Shown one piece after another: positions 55,979-64,000 of a stretch of DNA of 64,000 nt (position 1 is the first letter of the stretch; the number at the start of each line of letters is the position of its first letter). The stretch lies in assembly GCA_963792175.1 (NCBI GenBank), contig CAWBVG010000042.1:206536-270535 (forward strand). Direction: 5' to 3'. The stretch is from CAWBVG01 sp963792175 (GTDB lineage: Bacteria > Acidobacteriota > Vicinamibacteria > Vicinamibacterales > CAVVIG01). The notes under the pieces are model-generated. The model did no database searches. It was not told the DNA's origin and was given only the letters and a program-made list of their open reading frames with translations. Position numbers and translations under genes: made by a program.

Positions 55979-56545
55979 TTGGGCCGCCGGATCGCTGGAG
56001 CAGCGCTGGCCGTCATCGGCGCCGCGATCGCCTTGCAACTGGTTCGTGCGATCGCAGCCAACAGAGCGTCGACCCACGCCGACTGGCGCGCCTATCTCCC
56101 GGTCGTGTTCGTGTTCGGCACCGTGGCGCTGGCGTTTCTGCTGCCCGGCACGCTGATACTGCTCTATCGCCGCGAGGTGCGCGTCGATCCCGAGAATCGG
56201 CAGGTCGTCGAGCGGCAGACGTATCTCGGGTTTGGCCGGACGCGCTCCCATGCCTTATCGAGCTTCAAGAAGATCGTGCTCGCTCGCCGCCTGATCAAGC
56301 GCCGCCGGAGCGGGCGCAGCGTCGGAAGCTCGCACGCTCGCCGATCCTATCCATTCTTCGTCGTGGAGCTCGCGCCGGCTGGCGGCAAGCCGGTCAGGAT
56401 CGTGACGGAACAGAGGGAAGAGCCGGCGCGTGAAGCGGCCGTCAAGCTGGCGGCGTTGACGCGTCTCGCGGTCGACGACGAGGTCGAACGTGAGCGCGCA
56501 CGCGAGGCCGCCGGGTTGGACGGCGAAGACGACGACGCGTTATGA
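55979..56545 (+). CDS. Hypothetical membrane protein with cytoplasmic PH-like region
   Basis: A 188-residue protein with two hydrophobic segments (IAGAALAVIGAAIALQLVRA, YLPVVFVFGTVALAFLLPGT and LILLYR). A charged region follows (EVRVDPENRQVVERQTYLGF, SYPFFVVELAPAGGKPVRIV) whose strand pattern resembles a bacterial PH/YdbT-type domain. TTG 55979 is uncertain; an ATG at 55924 in another frame (MSGAIVGGGRDWSFAPTRLG) may be the true start with an indel near 55978. No known partner. Confidence 0.65.
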   Translation: MGRRIAGAALAVIGAAIALQLVRAIAANRASTHADWRAYLPVVFVFGTVALAFLLPGTLILLYRREVRVDPENRQVVERQTYLGFGRTRSHALSSFKKIVLARRLIKRRRSGRSVGSSHARRSYPFFVVELAPAGGKPVRIVTEQREEPAREAAVKLAALTRLAVDDEVERERAREAAGLDGEDDDAL

Positions 56546-58996
56546 CCGCAGAGCCTTGATCGGATCCAGCGTGGCCGCCCGTCGCGCTGGAGTGATAGTC
56601 GCGATGGCAGTGACGACGAGGAGTAGTGCCGTCACACCGGCAAACGTCACGAGATCGTGAGAGGTCACACCAAACAGGAGTCCCTGCAACGCGCGCGTCA
56701 GCCACATCGACGCCAGCACACCAACGCTGACTCCGGTCAGCGCGATGCCCATCGATTGCTTCAGCACGAGCCCGACGATGTCCACCGCGCGAGCACCAAG
56801 TGCCGTGCGCACACCGATCTCGCGGGCGCGCAACGCGACCGTGTAGGACAACACGCCAAACAAGCCGACGCCCGCAATCGTGAGTGCGAACACCCCAAAG
56901 GTCGTCAACAACACGGCGTATAGACGCGGACGCGACAAGGTCGTCGCCACCTTGTCCTCCATCGTCATGACTCCTTCGACGACGGCGGTTGGCGCCGCTG
57001 TTTGCGCGGCGCCACGCACCAATCGGATCAACGCGTGCGGATCGGCGGCTGTTCGCAGCACGAGGGAGATCTGTTCGGCGTGAAGCCCTTGATTGCCTGC
57101 GAGCACGAAGATTTCAGGTTCCGGCGTGTCGGTGACGCTTTGCCGGACGGTGTCGTCGGCGACGCCGATGATGCGCCGATGAATCTCGGGACGGCCCGGT
57201 TGATTGTCATCGTCCGGGACGGTCCAACCGAGCGCGCGGCCGTCGAGAAAACGCCTGGAGAACTCACGGTTGACGATGACGATGGTCGCACCGCTGCCGG
57301 CGTCACTGTCCGCGAATTCGCGCCCTTCGACGACGCGCTGCCCCAGCGCGGCGAAATAACCCGCGCTGACGTGCCTGATGCCGGTCTGCACCGACTGCGT
57401 GCCGCCGTCGTGTTTGCGCAGCGGCAACGACGACAGCGCAATCACCGAACTAAATGGCGTTGACGGTCGTGTAGGCCGCCCGCGTCACCCGGTACCGCGA
57501 GCACCCTTGCCACGACCTCGTCGACAACCTGCGCGCGACGCTGCGGTGAAAAGTCGCCGCCTGGCAGGATGACGGTCGCCGTCAGCACGTTCGTCGCGTC
57601 GTAGCCGACGTCAGCGTGCAGCATCGCGAGAAAACTGCGACAGAGCAGCACCGACGCAATGAGCAGAATCGATGCGATCGCCACCTGTCCGGTCATGATC
57701 GCCGCCCGCACGCGCGCGACGGCCGACCGCAAGCCGCCGCCGACCGGCGCCAGGGCATCTTCAACCAGCCCGGCCACCACGTTCGCGCGCGCGGCATTCC
57801 ATGCCGGCAGCAGGCCGCACCCGACGCCGACCAGCACGGACACCAGAACCGCAAACGCCTGAATCCGAACGTCGAACGCAATCTCCGTCACGCGCGGAAA
57901 ATTGACGGCAGAAACCGCGGCAGCGCCTGATGCATCACCGCAGCCAGCGCGATTCCAGCAACGCCACCGAGGAGACCGAACAAGACGTTCTCCGTGAGCG
58001 CCTGCCGGACGAGCTGACCTTTCCCCGCACCGATGGCGGCGCGGATCGCGAGCTCGCGACGACGCGCGGTGGCGCGCGCGAGTTGCAGGCTCGCCGCGTT
58101 CGCCGTCGCTGTCGCCAGCAACAGGAATACGGCCACGAGCAGAATGAGAATCGCCGGCTTCACGTCGCCCGTCAGCGCCTCGCGCAGCGGAATGGCGGTG
58201 ACCTCTACCGGCCCATTGCTGCCGAACACCGCCAGCGCAACTTCAGGTTGCGATGGACCGCCTCGCGCAAGGGCGGTCGCCTCCGACGCCGCCTGCGCCG
58301 GCGTCACACCCGGTTTCAGCCGTCCGATGGCCTGGAACATCACGAGCGAGAAGCCGGACGGGCTAATGACAGGCGGCACGTAGAGCGTGATCCACATCCG
58401 CGTGGACGAGTCCGGGAACGCAAACGCCGGCGGCATCACCCCGACGATCGTGTGCGTCTTCGCGTTGATTCTGATCGTTTGACCGACGATGTCAGTGCGG
58501 CCGCCGTAGCGTTCCTGCCAGAAGCCGTGAGAGATCAGGACCATCGGCGCACGCGCCGGCTCGTCGTCGCCGGGAAGGAACAAGCGACCTTTGAGCGGCA
58601 CCGCTTCGAGGAGCGTCAGCAAGCTGGGCGTCAACGCCGTTGCGCGGATGCGCTCCGGCCGTTCGTCGCCCACTGGAACGAGGTTCGTCGACCATGCGCC
58701 AATCGCGTCGAGCGTGCGCGATCCCTTTGCCACTCGAGGTACGCCAGGTTCGTCATCACCGGTGGTGTCCGCCGCGTGCTCCCCTGCCGGGTTTCGTAGA
58801 ACCGCACCAGTCGCGGTGCGTTCGCCCATGGCAGCGGCTTCAACAGGACACCGTACGCCACGCTGCCGAGCAGGGTGGTTGCGGCGATCCCGAGGGCCAT
58901 CGTCGCGATCAGGAGGGCGGCGTATCCCGGCTGCCGCTTGATCACACGCCACGCGTATCGAACGTCCTGCCGCACTGCGGCGATGTGATTCGTCAC
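56540..58996 (-). CDS. MacB/FtsX-type orphan ABC permease (ADOP-like), three frameshifts
   Basis: About 818 residues after correction. GTG 58996 starts VTNHIAAVRQDVRYAWRVIK then the first helix. A large periplasmic MacB-like domain follows (GDDEPARAPMVLISHGFWQE, IRINAKTHTIVGVMPPAFAF). FtsX helices lie at about 265-400 (ILILLVAVFLLLATATANAA) and 690-818 (FGVFALTIAGVGLFGVLSYT, AREIGVRTALGARAVDIVGL). Shifts are near 58735, 57890 and 57448. No ATPase gene is adjacent, which is usual for the duplicated orphan permeases of Acidobacteriota. The usual N-terminal DUF/PadR-linked extension is absent because the contig changes character just upstream. Confidence 0.88.
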
Positions 58997-59065
58997 TGGA
59001 ACCGGCGGTATGACCGCCGGCACGGCCTTGGGCCGGCGACGCAGTGAGGCGGCGTTGTCGACCCA

Positions 59066-59648
59066 CGCCTGCACGCCTCCGTCCCAGTACGCCTCGCCTT
59101 CGATGCGTACCGCGGCAAACGCGGGCGGCAGCGCAGCAGACGCCATCACGTGGTCGATGCGAAGAGGAGCGTCGCGACTGTCGAAATACTTCAGTTCGCC
59201 ACTTCGCACGGCCACCGCGCCCATCGTCAATCGCGTCTTCGCTTCCCTGAGGACCTTCAAGTCCACCAGCGACTCGAGCGTCCGCTTCAGCGGCTCGGTG
59301 GAATAGTAGGAGGCCTGATCGAGGCCGACGAGGGCAAGCGGTCCCGCCCAGGCAGCTGCCCGCGGACTGAAAGAAGCTGGGGATACCTTGAAACAGCGGG
59401 GCCCACCTGTGGCGGGCCCTTTTCCAGACGCAGCCAGAAGTCGTGAAGTCGCGCAAGACGGTTGCTCGGCGCGTTTCCGGCGATCAGCGCGCCATTGATC
59501 GCACCGATCGACGTGCCGATCACCCAATCGGCGCGATGCCCGCATTGCAGAGCGCCTCGAATACGCCGGCCTGGTACGCGCCCAAAGCGCCGCCGCCCTG
59601 CAGGACCAGGACAATCTGCCCGGGAAACTTTTGCTGTTTCGTCTTCAT
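59066..59648 (-). pseudogene. Patatin-like phospholipase (DUF3734 type), truncated and frameshifted
   Basis: ATG 59648 begins MKTKQQKFPGQIVLVLQGGG then ALGAYQAGVFEAL (oxyanion site). After a shift near 59530 comes WVIGTSIGAINGALIAGN with the G-x-S-x-G nucleophile. More shifts near 59350-59400 lead to LVGLDQASYYSTEPLKRTLE, RIDHVMASAALPPAFAAVRI and YWDGGV with the catalytic Asp. After that the sequence (QAWVDNAASLRRRPKAVPAV) matches nothing in the family, where YSNTP normally follows. The C-terminal 110-130 residues are missing. This abrupt end near 59066 coincides with the change in gene content described in the summary. Confidence 0.85.
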
Positions 59649-59806
59649 GTGCAGACCGATCTGCCAAGGCAATGATAAGCGCCACCTGTTCGCAGACGCG
59701 CCGCCACTGATGAGCAGGCGGTGCAGCACAATGCTGTCACCCGATCGGAGGTCAACATGGCATCACGCAGCCGCCCCTGGCTCGAGCGTGCGGAGTTCTC
59801 TGCGAA

Positions 59807-61214
59807 ATGAGCGCCTGGCTCGGAATTGCGTACGCGCTGATCCAGTTGCTCGGCCTGCTGGCCGCCGGCAAGGCCGTGATGGAGGCACGCACCGCCCAGG
59901 GAGCGACGGCGTGGGCGGTGGCCCTGGTTGCGTTCCCGCTGCTGGCCTTGCCGCTGTTCCTGGTGTTCGGCCAGCACCGCTTCCACGACTATGTCGCGGC
60001 GCGGCGCAAGCACCTCGCCGCCTACCGGGCGGCGCAGCAGCGCATGCGGGCCGTCTTGCGGCGGCGCGGCCTGCTCGTTGCGAGCCGCTACACGCAGCCG
60101 CTGAGCGGCTCTCCGGGCTTCCTTTCACTGACGGCAACAGCGCCGCGTTGCTGGTCGACGGTGCTGCCACCTTCGGGTCGATCTTCGAGGGCATCGCCGC
60201 GGCCCGCCATTACGTTCTGGTCCAGTTCTACATCCTGCGCGACGACGGCTTGGGCCGGGAGCTGCGCGCGCGGCTGCTGGAGCGCGCCGCCGCCGGCGTG
60301 CGGGTGCACCTGCTGTACGACAAGGTCGGCAGCTACGGCCTGACGCGCGACTATGTCGACGGGCTGCGGGCCGCCGGCGTCTTGGTGCAGGCGTCCGTCG
60401 GCCGCGGCCTCAACCGGCTGCATCTGAACTTCCGCAACCACCGCAAGATCGTGGTGGTGGACGGCCGGCGCGCCTGGGTCGGCGGCCTCAACGTCGGCGA
60501 CGAATACCTGGGGCGCGACCCGCGCGTCGGGGAGTGGCGCGACACGCACCTGTGCGTCGAGGGGCCGGTCGTGCAGTGCGTGCAGGTTTCGTTCGTCGAG
60601 GACTGGCACTGGGCGGCGGGCGAGCCCTTGCGCCTGCGCTGGCGCCCCGCCCCGGCGGCGGCCGGCGGGCACCCCGTGCTGTGCCTGCCCAGCGGCCCGG
60701 CCGACGAGCTGGAGACCTGCACGCTGTTCTTCATCGCCGCGATCGGCCAGGCGCGCACGCGCTTGTGGATCGCGAGTCCGTACTTCGTCCCCGACGAACA
60801 GTTCGTCACCGCGCTGCAACTGGCCGCCCTGCGCGGAGTGGATGTGCGCGTCCTGGTGCCCGAGCATTCCGACAGCCTGCTGGTGAACCTCTCCGGCTGG
60901 TCCTATGTCGAGGCGCTGGAGCAGGCCGGGGTGGCGATGTACCGCTACCAGAGTGGCTTCATGCACCAGAAGGTCACGCTGATCGACGACGACTTGTGCA
61001 CCGTCGGGACGGCCAACTTCGACAACCGGTCGTTCCGCCTGAATTTCGAGGTCACGATGGCGGTGCTGGACCGGGGCCTGGCGGCGGATGTGCGCAGGAT
61101 GCTCGAAGACGACTTCACGCGGTCGCGGCGCGTACTGCAGCCGATCTCAAGGCGCGGTCGCCGGTGTTTCGCTTTGCGGTGCGCCTGGCGCGGCTGTCGG
61201 CGCCGGTGCAGTGA
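59807..61214 (+). CDS. cls: Cardiolipin synthase (phospholipase D family), two frameshifts
   Basis: Condenses phosphatidylglycerol to cardiolipin at the inner membrane. ATG 59807 gives two N-terminal helices (GIAYALIQLLGLLAAGKAV, AWAVALVAFPLLALPLFLVF). A shift near 60105 joins SRYTQPLSG to LPFTDGNSAALLVDGAATF. The two HKD motifs are HLNFRNHRKIVVVDG (Asn-containing, H-x-K) and HQKVTLIDDDLCTVGTANFD. YILRDDGLGRELRARLLE and IASPYFVPDEQFVTALQLAA are family blocks. A second shift near 61143 gives the true end FRFAVRLARLSAPVQ at 61214 rather than 61270. About 468 residues, a normal size. Proteobacterial in style. Confidence 0.92.
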
Positions 61215-61224
61215 TTTGTCATGC

Positions 61225-61325
61225 GTGATTGGGTCATGCCCGGACGCGACTCCGGCTGTCATGCCGGACTGATCCCATCATGCGCGCCAACATGGATCCC
61301 GGGTCAAGCCCGGGATGACATCCAG
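61225..61325. repeat. REP-like GTCATCCCGGGCTTGACCCGG palindromes
   Basis: Downstream of cls, tandem palindromic units: TCATGCCCGGACGC, GACTCCGGCTGTCATGCCGGA, then GGATCCCGGGTCAAGCCCGG and GATGACATCC. The CCCGGGTCAAGCCCGGGA core is a repeat type widely seen in Alpha- and Betaproteobacteria. It differs from every repeat in the left 59 kb. It also encodes the last residues and stop of the hydrolase gene on the opposite strand. Confidence 0.75.
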
Positions 61326-61969
61326 CTCACCATCGTGTCCAGCAACTCCTCGCGAACCTGCTCGTCGGTTCTGCCCGATCGCGCCAGCACATGGAACGAG
61401 TGATCGGCGCCATCGACGACATGCAGGGTGGCGCGGTCTTCCAGCTTCGCGGTCATGTCCCGGATGAGATCGAGGTCGGCCAGCGTGTCGCGCGTCCCCT
61501 GCAGGAAGAGCATCGGCACCTGGACATCGGCCAGATGCCCCGCGCGCTCGATGGAGGGCTTGCCGGCAGGATGGAGCGGAAAGCCCACGAAGACGATGCC
61601 CCGCACATGCGGCAGCGCTTGGGCGGCTTGCGCCTGGGAAGTCATTCGCCCGCCGAAGGACTTGCCACCGGCAAAAAGAGGCAGTCCGGGCAATCGCGTC
61701 GCCGCCTCCTGAACAGCCGCCCGAACGGCGCCATGGGCGACTTTCGGCAGATCCGGCCGCTTCGAGCCTTGCTCCATGTAGGGGAACTGGAAACGCAAGG
61801 TCGCTACGCCGCGCTCGGCCAGCCCGCCCGCAATGGCCGACATGAATGCGTGGTCCATGCCGGCGCCGGCGCCGTGGGCGAACACATAGCAGGCCTGCGG
61901 ATCGGCCGGCACGTCGAGCAGGCCGGAGGTCGTGCCGCCGGCGGCCAGCGGAATCGTCAGTCGTTCCAT
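61304..61969 (-). CDS. Alpha/beta-hydrolase family protein (KANL3/Tex30-like)
   Basis: A 221-residue hydrolase. YVFAHGAGAGMDHAFMSAIA is the oxyanion turn, FAGGKSFGGRMTSQAQAA the nucleophile elbow (G-x-S-x-G), FLQGTRDTLADLDLIRDM the Asp and HVVDGADHSFHVLARSG the His. The layout fits the small dienelactone-hydrolase-like KANL3/Tex30 group. ATG 61969 overlaps the lpdA stop. The TGA at 61304 lies inside the REP-like repeat, so the last four residues (SSRA) are repeat-encoded. Substrate unknown. Confidence 0.88.
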   Translation of the reverse strand: MERLTIPLAAGGTTSGLLDVPADPQACYVFAHGAGAGMDHAFMSAIAGGLAERGVATLRFQFPYMEQGSKRPDLPKVAHGAVRAAVQEAATRLPGLPLFAGGKSFGGRMTSQAQAAQALPHVRGIVFVGFPLHPAGKPSIERAGHLADVQVPMLFLQGTRDTLADLDLIRDMTAKLEDRATLHVVDGADHSFHVLARSGRTDEQVREELLDTMVSWMSSRA

Positions 61970-63364
61970 CAGATATGCAACGCGTGCCCCAGCGCCCGCA
62001 ATGCCGTTTCCTGTACGGCTTCGCCCAAGGTCGGATGCGCGTGGATCGTGCCGCCGACATCCTCCAGCCGCGCGCCCATCTCGATCGATTGCGAAAACGC
62101 CGCGCTCAGCTCGGCAACGCCGCGGCCCACGGCCTGCCAGCCCACGATCAGGTGGTTGTCGCGCCGCGCCACCACGCGCACGAAACCATCGGTGGACTCG
62201 ATGCTCATGGCGCGCCCGTTCGCCGCGAATGGAAACACCGCCGTGATGCAGTCGAGCCCGCCTTTCTCGGCTTCCTGCGGCGACTGGCCGACGACCACGA
62301 CCTCGGGATCGGTGAAGCAGATCGCGGGGATCGCGGCCGGAGCGAAGCGCCTCTTGTGGCCGGCGATGAGTTCGGCCACCATCTCGCCTTGCGCCATGGC
62401 GCGGTGGGCCAGCATCGGTTCGCCGGCCACGTCGCCGATGGCCCAGACGTTGCGCATCGAAGTGCGGCATTGCTCGTCGATCTTGATGGCGCGTCCCGCC
62501 ATGTCCAGTTGCAGCGACTCCAGCCCGAAGCCTTCGGTGCGCGGCTTGCGCCCGACGGCGACCAGCACACGGTCCGCCGGCAGCGCGAACTCATCGGCAT
62601 TGGCGCTGCGCACGCGCACGGCCGCGCCGTTGTCGGTGAGGCCCTGCACGCTGCAGCCAGGTGCAGCACCACGCCCAGGCGCTTGAGCGTCGCCACCACC
62701 GGCCGGGTGAGTCGCATCGTCGTAGCTGGGCAGAATGCGCTCGGTGGCCTCCACTACGGCGACTTCCGCGCCGAGCTTGCGATAGGCGATACCCAGTTCC
62801 AGCCCTATATAGCCGGCGCCGACGACGACCAGCCTCTTGGGCAAATCCGCGGGCGCCAGCGCTTCGGTCGAAGAGATGACATTGCCGCCGAAAGGCATGG
62901 AGGGCAGTTCCACCGGCACCGAGCCGGTGGCGAGCAGCAGGTGTTCGCATTGCAGGCGCAGCGGCTCGGCCTGCCGATGGCTGCACGTCCAGGTCTTGCC
63001 ATCGACCAACGTGGCCCAACCCTCGACGACCTGCACGCCGTTTTGGAGCAGGGCCGCGACGCCGCCGGTGAGCTTGCCGACGATGCCGTCCTTCCAGCGA
63101 CCGTCTGCGGCAGATCGATCTCCGGCGCCTTCACCCGGATGCCCAGGCCGATGCGTTGGCGTAGTGCCGGGCCTTCTCGAATTGGCGGCGGCATGGATCA
63201 GCGCCTTGGAAGGGATGCAGCCGCGGAACAGGCAGGTGCCGCCCGGCCGTCGCCTTCGACCAGCGACGGTGTCGAGGCCGAGCTGCCCGCCGCGGATCGC
63301 CGCGACATAGCCGCCCGGCCCGCCGCCGATCGACCAGGAGCTTGTGTGGATGTTCAGCCATCAT
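61969..63364 (-). CDS. lpdA: Dihydrolipoyl dehydrogenase (E3), several frameshifts
   Basis: FAD-dependent E3 that reoxidises lipoyl groups on 2-oxo-acid dehydrogenase complexes. MMAEHPHKLLV at the start is followed, after shifts, by the redox-active GTCLFRGCIPSKALIHAA (C-x4-C) around 63180-63245. RLVVVGAGYIGLELGIAYRK is the NAD site, RNVWAIGDVAGEPMLAHRAM the FAD site, and GETIHAHPTLGEAVQETAL (GTIHAHPTL here) the interface His-Pro. Shifts lie near 63320, 63250, 63150, 63050 and 62690. It follows the E2 gene with an ATGA overlap. Belongs to a pyruvate, 2-oxoglutarate or branched-chain complex. Confidence 0.9.
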
Positions 63365-64000
63365 GCTATCAATCCGAGGAAGAGCAGCGCCGGGTTCTCC
63401 AGCAGCGCTTGATGCGCTGGATGAACTCGGCGGCGTCGAAGCCGTCGACCACGCGGTGATCGAACGACGAGGACAGGTTCATCATCTTGCGCACCACGAT
63501 CTGGCCGTCGCGCACCACCGGCCGGTCGAGATGCGGTTGGCGCCGATGATCGCGACCTCCGGATGGTTGATCACCGGCGTGGTGGCGAGGCCGCCCAGCG
63601 CGCCGAGGCTGGTGATGGTGATCGTCGAGCCGGACAGCTCGTCCTTCGTCGCCTTGCCTCTGCGCGCGCCGCCGCGAGGCGCGCAGATCTCGCGCCGCGC
63701 TGTCCCACAGGTCGTGCGCCTCGGCATGATGCACCACCGGCACCATAAGCCCGGCATCCGTCTGGGTCGCGATGCCGATAATGCACGGCGCCGTGGCGGT
63801 CACCACGCCGCCTCGTCGTCGTAGCGGGCGTTGATCTGCGGAAGTCGCGCAGCGCCGGCACCAAGCGCGCGCCAGGAATGGCAGCAAGGTCAGCTTGCCG
63901 CGTTCGTCCGCGTAGCTCGCGTTGAGCTGCGCGCGCAATTTTTCCACGCGGTGACGTCGAATTCCTCGACATAGGTGAAATGCGGGATCCGCCGCTTGGA
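63361..64000 (-). CDS. 2-oxo-acid dehydrogenase E2 acyltransferase, C-terminal part, several frameshifts
   Basis: The 5' end lies right of the window. The catalytic acyltransferase domain is seen in three frames: IPHFTYVEEFDVTAWKKLRA, CIIGIATQTDAGLMVPVVHH, SGSTITITSLGALGGLATTP and VINHPEVAIIGANRIS, then SSSFDHRVVDGFDAAEFIQR, with the H-x3-D-G active site. The end reads RLLENPALLFLGLIA in a corrected frame, with TGA at 63361-63363. At least four indels fall in 640 bases, more than elsewhere, as expected at a low-coverage contig end. Operon with lpdA; which 2-oxo acid is unclear. Confidence 0.88.

Overview
This is high-GC DNA with dense, mostly short operons on both strands. The gene content suggests an environmental Acidobacteriota genome, perhaps Vicinamibacteria-like. 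Pointers are a MacB-type orphan permease with two FtsX parts, a Ser/Thr kinase with a C-terminal PD40 propeller, a TPR-containing sigma-54 activator, a secreted di-haem oxidoreductase and secreted amidohydrolases. The lineage is inferred from family content only; there is no rRNA or other marker gene. At least 25 genes are interrupted by single-base frameshifts whose protein continues in another frame. This looks like an error-prone (long-read or metagenomic) sequence rather than gene decay, so such genes are annotated across the shift.

Layout. 0-3.5 kb: end of an RND efflux operon (adaptor and permease). 3.7-6.4 kb: ECF sigma factor, zinc-finger anti-sigma factor and a beta-helix-like surface protein. 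6.5-7.8 kb: folK, a ferritin-like protein and a DksA/TraR protein, overlapping on the minus strand. 8.2-12.4 kb: tesA-ybbA-ybbP-type esterase and ABC exporter operon. 12.4-16.6 kb: glucose-6-phosphate operon pgi-gnd-zwf. 16.6-22.6 kb: Ser/Thr kinase divergent from a sigma-54 activator. 22.8-26.5 kb: PilZ protein, metallo-beta-lactamase fold hydrolase, DedA protein and D-aminoacylase. 26.7-28.9 kb: secreted GH36 alpha-galactosidase with LacI-type operator-like sites upstream and an intrinsic terminator. 28.9-32.6 kb: a probably autoregulated YtrA-type GntR/ABC operon. 32.6-36.8 kb: amidohydrolase, an ankyrin-VOC fusion and an ETHE1-like dioxygenase-rhodanese. 36.8-39.6 kb: LytS/LytTR two-component system with LiaF-like membrane proteins. 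39.8-43.5 kb: formamidase, DinB, secreted HpaI aldolase and Ldh2 dehydrogenase. 43.6-47.6 kb: alpha/beta hydrolase, GH88-like hydrolase and an SDR. 47.7-56.5 kb: YcaQ-type glycosylase, secreted proteins, a large TPR protein, di-haem oxidoreductase and a 3D-domain lipoprotein visible only after frame correction. 56.5-59.0 kb: MacB-type permease.

From about 59.06 kb the content changes abruptly. A patatin gene is cut exactly after its catalytic YWDGGV motif and runs into the permease region. It is followed by a cardiolipin synthase, a small alpha/beta hydrolase, lpdA and an E2 acyltransferase, a set typical of Proteobacteria. I read this as a chimeric join or a recombination boundary.

The most interesting non-coding signal is a family of three long hairpin elements of 240-290 bp (6262-6520, 7880-8120, 46571-46859). 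Each half has the same modular order: CACAGAGACACGGAG-type repeats, TTCGACGG, a small stem-loop of variable sequence but conserved pairing, then CGGATCG. A second intergenic family is rich in the normally rare tetramer CTAG (3525, 4992, 23274, 43496). No CRISPR array, transposase gene, tRNA or rRNA was seen.
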